Below are positions 38,991 through 48,445 of a DNA stretch of 64,000 nucleotides, piece by piece. Location of the stretch: NCBI RefSeq assembly GCF_051020975.1, contig NC_135039.1, forward strand, positions 11,382,692 to 11,446,691. The letters are read 5' to 3'. Under the pieces are notes generated by a model. It did not search any database and was not told where the DNA came from. It saw only the letters and a list, made by a program, of their open reading frames with translations. The position numbers and the translations under genes were made by a program. Origin of the DNA: Osmia lignaria lignaria. Lineage: Eukaryota > Arthropoda > Insecta > Hymenoptera > Megachilidae. The number at the start of each line of letters is the position of its first letter. Within the stretch, counting starts at the first letter, position 1.

Positions 38991-40050
38991 AAATCTACGT
39001 TATCCAGTGAAATATTGCCCGATCCTCTTCGATGGAGTTTTTTCTCGCAAGTGTTGCCAACAATAACGCAACAGGAAAAAAAAAATGGAAGGAGGTTGAA
39101 TCTTTATGGGTGTCATCGATGCAGCCTAGCTGAAAGTGATTCCGGTCACGTAGCCTGGCAACTCTTGAATAAAAATTCGATCTCTATGGAGATGAGATAC
39201 CCTGCTGCTCACATATAGACCAGTGATTTTGTAAACGACACGCAGCTACACCAAGTGTGTTCCCTCTGCTGATTTTTCAATACTTCATTGCTTGATTCCC
39301 TGCAGAATTTCATTGCGATGAATAATGGTGATCGTTTATACCATAGTACGTGTAAAAGGGGTGAGAACATAGATATAAGGTGACCACCAGCGAAATTAGT
39401 CGAAATTCAGCTTTTCAACTCTAACAGAGCATGCCCGGAGAGGTGAAAATTCGATTAAACGCTGTTCCCAGCAGGTTCATCGTTGCGGCCTGAAGTTCTA
39501 CTGCGAGTTCGCGAATATCATGACGGTATGGTTAAACACCATGGGACCGTGATGAATTTGGGAGGGAACGCGTGATGAACATTACGCCAAACTTGTCTCC
39601 AATTTGTCCTCAACTAAATATTGTCGTCCCTTTTCATTAACAAACGAATAAATAAACTATCCTCCACTGTTTCTAGCTAGAAACACTAGGTACATACCAT
39701 AAAAGTTTAGGTCCTTTGCGAATCTTCATAGGTTTCGTGAAACCAACCTCCTCCCCCTGTCGTGAAAAATATATTTCCTTCGGCTTCTCGTTTGATCAGA
39801 TCTCTTTCGAGACAAAAGAAGTCGCGATTCGGTCGTTTCCTCGGAATGGAAGCCCATTTCCTGCCGCGTCGTCACCTATACCATGCTCCCCGATTCGTCG
39901 ACCACCCCCTAAGGAATACGTCGCGACGCGCCAGTCGAACGATTTTTTTTCTCAGCATTTCCGGCGTGCACCAGACGCATCAAAGAATTCGGGACATTCA
40001 ATTCCGAGATATTTCTGAATATTTTGGAAAAACGAAAATCTATGATGCAG

Positions 40051-40490
40051 AGGGTATAGCAGGATAAGATGTTCAAAAGTGCTAATGGTCAATTGGATGG
40101 TCCATTTTATAGCTTATCAGAAAAGTACCGTTGTACACCAAGTTTCAACCTTGTATCTCAACCGGGAGGGTAGTTACAGGGTAAGAAAGAAAAACTGATT
40201 TTTGCCATGTTTTCTCTATTTAATGGTATTCAAAAAATCTGAAAAAATTCACAATCATAATGAAACATGTCCAGAATATTCTAGAATTTTTTCAGATTTT
40301 TTGAATACCATCAAATCCGGAAAATATGGCAAAAACCAGTTTTTCTTTCTGACCCTGTAACTACCCTCCCGATTGAGATACAGGGTTGAAACTTGGTGTA
40401 TAATATTTTTTTTTAAAAGCTATTAAATGGTGCATAGCTCAATGAAATCGGCTTGAGGGCACTTTAGATCATCTTATCCTCCTATACCCT
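40051..40490. mobile_element. 440-bp full-length foldback element
   Basis: The ends AGGGTATAGCAGGATAAGAT (40051-40070) and its reverse complement with one mismatch (40471-40490) bound the element. The inverted symmetry runs through most of the interior: the block around CACCAAGTTTCAACC and GGAGGGTAGTTACAGGGT near 40136-40185 reappears inverted near 40350-40400, and GGTATTCAAAAAATCTGAA reappears inverted near 40290. The centre is near 40270. No open frame or clear target duplication is seen, so this looks like a palindromic MITE whose class I cannot name. Confidence 0.82.
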
Positions 40491-41923
40491 TTTCCTCTAA
40501 TATAAATATTTTGGTTCTTCCATCAATTTTTAATATAAAAATCATTTCTGGTTACGTTTTATCTTCAGTCACTTAAAATCTTTTCATCGTATTCTCCTCG
40601 AGACCACTTCACCCAATGAAATCTTTTGCCACCACCATCTGCTTCTCTTATTTCCTTCAATTAGATCAACTTCTCCTCGTTTGCCCGCCACGAATCGGCC
40701 AACCATTTCCCCTAAAACCCTTTAATATTCCAAGCCAGATAGGACACGCGAGATTTCATCGCGTTCTTCTCTCTCCTCCTCACCCTTTCCCTTTGTCTTA
40801 CCGCAGATTTCCCGGCGTGTTTTCACGGTACAAACGAAATGCATGGAATACATAATATCTTCGGCGAACGCCGCGGGTAATTTCGTTCAGACAAAATTTT
40901 TCCTACAGGAATATTTTGTTCGCGCTTCCGCGTTTCTGAACAGCGAAAGTTCCTCCGGCAACCGAAAAATAGGCTTGACGATAAGCGTTGAAAATCGGAC
41001 ACACGTATTTTACAGAGAAATGGAAATTTCTTTTGTTTCGAGGAAGAAAATGTCATGGAGAAGATAAGGGTTGAAAAGTTTCTTAATCAAGCGACAAACA
41101 AGTCGTGACACTCTCGTATGGTAATAACTTAATATAGTCGGTATTTGCATACAAATACTTTCGCGACGTATTGTTGAGCATCGCTGGAAAGGAAACCCTA
41201 GAGACTCTATTAATTACACTTGCCGCAAGAGGGATGAAAAAGGATACTCGTTTGCTCTTCAAAAATCCTCGAAACTGGTGATAACAGAGTTTGAATTATA
41301 AAAGTATAATGAGCTGTTGAAAGATGAAATCTTTTTCAATACACGTTCCTTTGGCAGAGGGTGAAAAAAAGGAGAGGCAGAAATTACCACACTGCGGTGC
41401 CAATTCATTAAATTTACACGCACTGGTCCGGCAAGCTTGCATGAAAGTCGCCCTCAGTGGAAACCATCTCTGAACGAAACTAATTGGCACGTGTTTCCTC
41501 GAAAAAACGTTTGTCACCGTCTTTCTGGACATCGTTAACAACGTTTCGACGACTACCCCCGCGTCATTCTCTGTCGAGGAGGCTCTCTTGATGAAAAAGC
41601 CAGAGCGGAGGTTCATATTTCATTAGAACTTTGTATTGTGCATTGACAAAGCTTTTTGTTACCATTATTTCATGCTTTTTAACACGTCTGGGAGGATGGT
41701 CAGACAGAATTTATATTCAGAGAAGTGGTAGGGGATGCAGGGAGGTGGTCAGACGAATAGAAAGTAGTCAGAGTCTGTGGTTTGTCAGGCAAGCAGACTA
41801 GGGGTTGGGCCATAGGTGGTCAGACAAGTAGATAATTATTAAGGGCGCTGGGAGTTGTAGTGGAAGGCTCTAAACTGTAGGCCCCATAGATGGTCAGACA
41901 AGTAGGTAAGCCCTATGCCCTAT

Positions 41924-42168
41924 GGCAGGCCTGTCCGAGTAGGGGAATCCACTTCTGGAACACATGTTTCGGTTCCCTTTCCAACGCTGCTCCTTCAAGT
42001 AAGATGGGACGGTTCCGACTACCATCTCTCCGAGGAGAAGGTACCACCGTTAGAAAAGACGGAGAATCGGTAGTCGGAACCGTCCCATCTTACTTGAAGG
42101 AGCAGCGTTGAAAGTGGACCCAAAACATGTGTTCCAGGAGTGGATTCCCCTACTTGGACAGGCCTGCC
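41924..42168. repeat. Array hairpin 1a, 109-bp arms, 27-nt loop
   Basis: The left arm 41924-42032 begins GGCAGGCCTGTCCGAGTAGG. The right arm 42060-42168 is its inverted copy with about ten differences. It has an exact positional counterpart 638 bp away. Confidence 0.92.
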
Positions 42169-42216
42169 CTATGGGGACTGGGGGTTTTAGTTGTAGATCC
42201 TGGGATGTAGGTCTTA

Positions 42217-42418
42217 TACAGGGCGATCCTCTCGCTAGGGGACACAAAGGAACTGGCGACAATGAATCCCTTGACTGCACCATGAAGACACACAGAGTCG
42301 TCTAGGCCCGGGTAGGTCCCCGCTGGCACGTGACAATACGGACCTCTTTATGGTGCGGTCAAGGGGTCCATTGCCGCCAGTGTTCCTTTGTGTCCCCTAG
42401 CTAGAGGATCACCCTGTA
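42217..42418. repeat. Array hairpin 2a, about 72-bp arms, 58-nt loop
   Basis: Ends TACAGGGCGATCCTCTCG and GAGGATCACCCTGTA are inverted. The arms include GGGGACACAAAGGAAC and its reverse complement. The loop begins with AGACACACAGAG. Confidence 0.88.
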
Positions 42419-42561
42419 GTGGTCAGACCAGCAGATTGGGGATTGTGCCATAGGTGGTCAGGCAAGTAGATAATTCTTAAGGGCGCTGGGAGTTGTAGCG
42501 GAAGGCTCTAACCTGTAGGCCCCATGGATGGACAGACAAGTAGGTAAGCCCTATGCCCTAT

Positions 42562-42806
42562 GGCAGGCCTGTCCGAGTAGGGGAATCCACTCCTGGAACA
42601 CATGTTTCGGTTCCCTTTCCAACGCTGCTCCTTCAAGTAAGATGGGACGTTTCCGACTACCACCTCTCCGAGGAGACAGTACCACCGCTAGGAAAGACGG
42701 AGAAACGGTAGTCGGAACCGTCCCATCTTACTTGAAGGAGCAGTGTTGGAAAGGGAACCGAAACATGTGTTCCAGGAGTGGATTCCCCTACTTGGACAGG
42801 CCTGCC
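42562..42806. repeat. Array hairpin 1b, second copy of hairpin 1a
   Basis: It sits exactly 638 bp from hairpin 1a at both ends. The arms pair better than in 1a, with few mismatches, because the right arm of 1a has diverged around AAAGTGGACCCAAAAC. Confidence 0.92.
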
Positions 42807-42815
42807 CTATGGGGA

Positions 42816-43210
42816 ACTACCAACGGCTTAGCCACTTGGGACATACCGGTACCCGTCAGATCACCGAAGTCAAGCTAAGTGGGCACGGGCACCCAGAAAG
42901 ATGGGTTACCGCGCGCTGTTGGTAAAAGATGTGGACGTTAAGCGCCTGGTTGGTGAATTATTACCAGTCAGGTAAGCTTGATAAAGTAGACGCGTCCTAT
43001 AGCAAAATTCCTTACGCCGACAAAGAGTCAAGTGTTGGATCTTCCGTACCCGATAACGATGATTTGAAAAAATATGAGTTTGACAGTTCTTCCAATTGCT
43101 GTGACCTGGGTGGTGGTGGTTGCTGGGGAGTGGATGGTTAAGTTGCATATACCCGATCGGGTGAGGTGGCATATCCGCGCTTGTCTTCGGACGGCCGGAT
43201 TCACAATAAA
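42816..43210 (+). mobile_element. 5S rRNA-derived SINE with 14-bp target-site duplication
   Basis: The head (42820-42922) has the signature of 5S rRNA: CCAAC at the start pairs with GTTGG at the end, then GATCACCGAAGTCAAGC, the A-box-like AAGCTAAGTGGGC and the C-box-like GATGGGTTACC. The helix pair CCACTT/AAGTGG is kept although the bases differ from typical 5S. It is shorter than 120 nt, lacking about 15 nt before the final helix. A body of about 290 bp unrelated to rRNA follows and ends CACAATAAA. CTGCCCTATGGGGA flanks both sides (42802-42815 and 43211-43224). This fits the SINE3 class of 5S-headed, LINE-mobilised elements. Confidence 0.88.
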
Positions 43211-43263
43211 CTGCCCTATGGGGACTGGGGGTTTTAGTTGTAGACCCTGGGATGTAGGCCTTA

Positions 43264-43465
43264 TACAGGGCGATCCTCTCGCTAGAGGACACAAAGGAAC
43301 TGGCGACAATGAATCCCTTGACCGCACCATGAAGACACACAGAGTCGACTCGGCCCTGGTAGGTCCCCGCTGGCACGTGACAATACGGACTTCTTTATGG
43401 TGCGGTCAAGGGGTCCATTGTCGCCAGTGTTCCTTTGTGTCCCCTAGCGAGAGGATCACCCTGTA
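43264..43465. repeat. Array hairpin 2b, second copy of hairpin 2a
   Basis: It is displaced from hairpin 2a by 1047 bp at both ends, that is 638 bp plus the 409-bp SINE insertion. The terminal TACAGGGCGATCCTCTCG and the loop AGACACACAGAG are kept. Confidence 0.9.
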
Positions 43466-43541
43466 GTGGTCAGACCAGCTGACTGGGGATTGTGCCTTAG
43501 GTGGTTAGACAAGTAGATTCCTATGAAGACTGGGAGTGTAA

Positions 43542-43765
43542 TACAGGGAGATTCTCTCGGCGCGCAACACAATAGCCGCCCCGCACAATGGAACCCTGCT
43601 GTGTTTGCGGGCAAAAAGCCCAGGAGGTCAAGTCGCCGGACCCAAGACACACAGAGCAGTCTTGGGTCCGGCGACTTGACCTCCTGAGCTTTTTGCCCGC
43701 AAACACAGCAGGGTTCCATTGTGCGGGGCGGCTATTGTGTTGCGCGCCGAGAGAATCTCCCTGTA
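43542..43765. repeat. Array hairpin 3, near-perfect palindrome, about 107-bp arms, 10-nt loop
   Basis: Ends TACAGGGAGATTCTCTCGG and CCGAGAGAATCTCCCTGTA are exact inverses, and the arms match almost without error; one clear difference is CCC versus GCT near the AAAAAG block. The loop ACACAGAGCA overlaps the same AGACACACAGAG motif as hairpin 2, and the arms are diverged relatives of hairpin 2 (ACAATGGAACCC against ACAATGAATCCC). Confidence 0.94.
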
Positions 43766-44979
43766 GTATGTCCTGCAATATAAGCCCCACAGATTCTCTC
43801 GCGTACTTAATCACCATCAACTTCTCGACACATTTTCAAGCCCCCCCCTCCCCCGATTCGTTCGATCCATCGAACGTCCAGTTATGATTAAAGGAACGAA
43901 TTTCTCGATTAATTGTTCGCCACGTTCACCAGGGAGCGCTCCAATTAAAAACGTTTCCCACCGTTGGAAATGGTTATTGTTAGCGGTAACAACAAGCCGA
44001 CATTTCGCGGAACTTTTTCAATTTTAATGCGAATAAAAGGCCGTAGAGAGAGCGGCGGTTCTAACTTGTTTCGAGCTTTTAATGATTCCCGCTTGATCCT
44101 CGAGCATGAACCAACAGGAAATAGCGTTTAATTGAAAACGGGATGGTGGAAGGGCTTTTCTTGCAAAGAAAACTCGAACCTTTTCTCTTACGATAAGCTT
44201 ATTAGAGGGCGTGTAAGCGCATTATCGAACGGAGAAATGTTTTCGATGGATCTTGTATCGCTTTGTTCCTTCTAATTAATGGAGATTTTCACGTTTAATC
44301 CTCCAGATTTAATGGCATTATATTTAAAGTATAAAATGAAACGAGATATGGTGAAAGTATTACTGCTTTCGTAAATCAAGCACTTTATTCGACGAACTTA
44401 AGTTTGTCACAACTCATTCGTGCCTGAGAAATTAGTTTACAAGTTGGAAACGTAATCTTCTGGAACTTCCGGCTAAATATCGACGGTATTATGCTCGATG
44501 AAAAACTTTCTACCGCCTGGTAATTGCTTCGCGAATCAGATTTTTACCTGGAATATTTTTCAAGATTGCAACTTTCCTATCGTGATTTTAATTTATTTTA
44601 AAACTGAACGGAAAGTCAGTACTGTTATTACAGATAGGTACGATGGAATATTAATTTTTCATCGTGGATACGATAGATTAATTTTCCTTGAACAAAATAA
44701 AAGGTTTTAGATTATTAAAGTCAATAGCTGTTAGGTAAGTACACAGAATTCTTGGAAAGCCTATTAGACTTCAGTAAGCGTATTATCGGCCAGCGAAATG
44801 TCTACGGTGTTTTATTACGGCAAGCGTAAATATTAATCTGACTGAAGCTTATTACGAATGAACGCGTTTCTGAGATCCAATTCGCAAAGAGCGTTTCCGA
44901 GAAAATTTGTTAAAGTTATCTGAAATTATTCTCCAGGAGGTGTGCATCCGTTCCTGAGTTTACTTCTACGTTTTCCAGA

Positions 44980-45540
44980 AGCTAAATTTTCCATTTTCCA
45001 AGTTTCCCTCAATTTCCCCATTCGGATGCATCCAATTTCCTATTTCCCATTCACGAATGTACGCATTTCCCAATTTTTTACTCAGCCCCAGTTTTCAATT
45101 ATCCATTTTACAAGTTCCCAACTTTTCCATCTTCCGAATTTCCCTATTACCCTCTACCTAATTTCCCATTTTCCATTCATGTATTTCCCAATTTTCAATT
45201 TTCAATTACAGATTTTCCAAGTTCCCACGCTCCCATTTTCCTAATTTCCCTATTACACTCTACCTAATTTCCCATTTCCCATTCACGCATTTCCCAATTT
45301 TCCATTCACCCCCAGTTTTCAATTACAGATTTTCCAAGTTTCCCACGCTTCAATTTTCCTAATTTCCCTATTCGGCTCTGCCCAATTTCCAATTTTCAGC
45401 ATCGGCTGCATCCATTTCCCAATTTTGCATTCGCCCTCTCTCACTTTCCAGTCTCCCATTTTCCAATTTCCCAATCTTTATTTTCCGTTTCCCATTTCCC
45501 AATTTTCACTTCCCTTCTCCCGTTGTCCCAATTTCTAAAT
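44980..45540. repeat. Higher-order array of CCAATTTCCC-type repeats, period about 106-118 bp
   Basis: ATTACAGATTTTCCAAG recurs at 45205 and 45322 (117 bp). TTTCCCTATT recurs near 45140, 45246 and 45364 (106 and 118 bp). Within each unit a short degenerate motif AATTTCCCATTTTCC repeats. On the transcribed strand it reads as GGGAAATTGGAAAA, a purine-rich tract. Confidence 0.82.
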
Positions 45541-46894
45541 TTTCTCATTATCGACCTTACGACTCTCTTATCCCAACTCTTCTTTATCACAGCTTCTCGT
45601 GTTTCTGAAAGCTTCCACTCGCATAGAAACCGCATGAAACAGAGATTTTTAATCTTATGAATCTCTTTTCGCAGGTTTCTTTTGTCGAGTACCGTATAAA
45701 CGAAAGCAAGAAACTCACAAGCCGACCCCGTTTCTCATAAATAACGAGACTTTTTTGTCGAACCAGCGGTCTTGGAGGTGGCCAGAGGGTGTCCGTGGGT
45801 GATATGTAAAGTGACATAGTATTTACAGTCACGTACCGCGACTGCCATTTACCACCTGTCACGGTTACTAGATAGTTACGCTTTCTGTCGAGCCTGTTAT
45901 CTCAGGAACTTCGGGTCTGTGCTTACAATTACAAGTAAGCGCCCTTAGCCCTTTAGCGATTTATTTCCCCTCTGGGAAAAGCATAAAACTTCGCTCGGAA
46001 AAAAACCAATCCTAAATCCTACAGAATGTTAATTTATGAATTTTTGCGAAATATTTCCGCGTATTATTTATTTTATATCAGAAATAACCAAATAGAATCC
46101 CCTTTATGATTTATCATGCTCGTAAAGTCAAAACATTTCCCGATTTTCCTTGTAATTTCACGAGTCCTCACGTCGTTGATTTCCTTTCCACCGGCGCGAA
46201 CAACTTTGATCGTAAAGCGAAACGCCAGCCGTGTTTTCCAATAAATTCGACGTTTATAAGGCAAAGTCAGTCTAGGTCGACGCTAAAATTGAAAACATAC
46301 CGACCTGAAACATTTTTCACGGCAAAATGATTGTCCGACGTTCTTTATGCCGCAGGGAGTTTCCTGTTTTTCCCCGAAACAGATACCGAACGATAAAATA
46401 AGGATATAATTACACGATAGAGAAGGATTTCCCGTGAATTTGCAGTGGAGATACGAATTTCAGGATGCATCGTCGATAACGATGCATTTTCCTCCTGGAG
46501 GAAAATGAACCTTGACGTGATCTCAAATTTTTCTCAGGCTAATTACCTCTTACACGGTCTTCCGGTTGTTGCACGCTTCTTTTTTCGAGCATCGATCCTA
46601 CACAGAACACAGCTTCCCGAACGACGAATGGCTCAGAGTTACCAGAAGACTCTCTAGTAAATTTCCAAGGGAGAAATAAATCTTTAGACCAGAGGTATCT
46701 GGTAAATTTCTGGAATATAAATCTTGACGATGGGGACGCGAAGAAAACAAAGGAAATATCTGGAGAACTCGGGAAGAAGTTTGAAATAAAATATTCGATT
46801 GCCAAGATTGCGAGACACATGGTCGAAATTTGTGCATTCTCTATTTCGCAGGTTTGTAAATTTGCGAATTTCCAATTTACCAACTTAACACTGC

Positions 46895-47130
46895 CCTGAT
46901 TTCCAATTTCCTTCTAATTTCCCTATTTCCCAACACCCCAATATCTAATTTCCCATCTCCGAATATCACAATTCCTAATTTCCCTATTTTCCAATACCCC
47001 AGCTTTAATTTCCCAGTTTTCCAATACCCCAGTTTCTAATTTCTCAGTTTTTCAATACCCCGGTTTCTAATTTCCCCATTTTTTAATACCCCAGTTTCTA
47101 ATTTCCCAATTTTCCAATACCCTAATTTCC
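46895..47130. repeat. 31-bp tandem repeat, at least five copies
   Basis: CCAATACCCCAGTTTCTAAT recurs at about 46991, 47021, 47052, 47083 and 47113, a period of 30-31 bp, with more degenerate copies to the left. The composition resembles the 45-kb array but the period differs. Confidence 0.85.
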
Positions 47131-48129
47131 TAATTTCCAAATCAAATTGAGCATGGTGCTTGTTACGCCGAAGAATCCTCAAGTTCACCGTCGGTTAAAG
47201 AAAAGAAAGTAATGATGCGATCACGAGACATCGCTAACGAGACTGAATCTACGTTGTACGTCGTCCACCCATGACAATCAATTGTTAGCCATTAGCGAAA
47301 TTGTCAGAGATTGCGAGATGAGACTCACCACCATCTTATCGAGTCAAGACGTCAATTATCCTAACACAGCCGCCCGTTAATCTATCAATAAACCTCTGTG
47401 AAACAGCCTCCGCTGTCACGGCTATGTTTCTCTCCGTTGTTGATCGAATAAAGTATTATACTGCCGGTAGAACAGACGGGCGAAGCAAACAGGAACCGTA
47501 AAAACCAGACGGCCGTACAAATTGGCCGAGTTTATAGGGGAAGCTGAACGAAAAACACCGCGAAACCTTGTTTCCAACGTTTGCCTACAGCCTAAATAAA
47601 AATAAACCGCAAGCCGCAGGATGTTTGAGCCGAAAATCGAACAGTTTCCGGGGTTCTGGCAACTGCTTGCGATAGCTTCTATCAAGGCACGGTGTATCGC
47701 AAGCTGTCCGATAAAACAGGTTTTACCGAAACGGAATATAACCTCTGTGCCATATGGGATAGTCCATGGGATGCCCCAATCGCTTACGACGCCATAGTCT
47801 GCCACCAGATAAGCCTTGGGGCAGCGATGACAGAAATGGTAATAAAAGTGGAAGAAAAGTTCCAATATTTCTTTGCACGATAGTGCCATCAGTAATAAGA
47901 TCAATGTCACAAGAGCAAACTGTTGGACAGTACTGTGTTACGTTTGGGTTAGGGTCACATTGGAATTAGAAATGCTCGAGCGAAACAGGGGGGGTAAATA
48001 GAATTCCGTTCACGTGATACTTGTTGCGTCCTGGCTACACGAAAACAAAATAATTGGTGATTACGTGTCACGTACTTTTTAATTTTAGTTTCCTTCACAC
48101 CGTACTTTGTTTCGTTTTAATTTCTCGAC

Positions 48130-48445
48130 GATAGACTTCCATTTTCCTTAATTTTCAATGAGGAGATTCCAATTTTCCATAGCTAATTTTCACTTTTTCT
48201 AGTTTTTCTATAGGAAATTTCCATTTTCCCGTATTTTCCAATAGCAAATTTCCACTTTCCTTAATTTCCAAAGGAAAATTTTCATTTTTCCAAATTTCCC
48301 AATATCAAATTTCCACGAAATCCTATCCGTCCCTGGTAAATTTTCACTTTTCCCTATTTTCCAATGGTAAATTTCCACTTTCTTGAATTTCTCAAGAAGA
48401 AATTTTCATTTTTCCATATTTTCCATTATCATATTACAACGAAAT
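48130..48445. repeat. Degenerate AATTTCCA/TTTTCC array
   Basis: AAATTTCCACTTTCC, AATTTTCATTTTTCC and CCACGAAATCCTAT-like phrases recur several times at roughly 60- and 120-bp spacing. It belongs to the same broad family as the arrays at 36.6, 45 and 50.6 kb. Confidence 0.65.

Larger units (their letters stand above)
41690..43775. repeat. Composite hairpin array, 638-bp unit duplicated, five long inverted repeats
   Basis: The landmark CATAGGTGG lies at 41811 and 42449 (638 bp apart). Its third, variant copy lies at 43496, 1047 bp further, which equals 638 plus 409 bp of inserted SINE and target duplication. Each unit carries a hairpin of 245 bp and another of 202 bp; a fifth, 224-bp hairpin ends the array. 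A short motif GTGGTCAGACAAGTAG or close variants recurs about ten times between hairpins (for example 41815, 41889, 42453, 42528). Frames crossing the array are by-products of the palindromes. The array lies in intron 1, so it is transcribed with Ace. Confidence 0.9.

Noticed and set aside
42816..42925. Functional 5S rRNA gene
   Set aside because: It is too short, lacks about 15 nt of the conserved 3' part, and sits inside a SINE with target duplications.
42906..43376. 156-codon minus-strand frame across the hairpin array and the 5S SINE
   Set aside because: It crosses the SINE border and palindrome arms, so it cannot be a conserved protein.
41690..43775. CRISPR-like array, because of the recurring 16-base motif
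   Set aside because: The setting is a eukaryotic intron, spacing is irregular, intervals are themselves repeats, and there are no cas genes.
47422..47910. 162-codon minus-strand frame with hydrophobic stretches
   Set aside because: I considered a chemoreceptor-like fragment, but no conserved motif or exon structure is visible; treated as chance.
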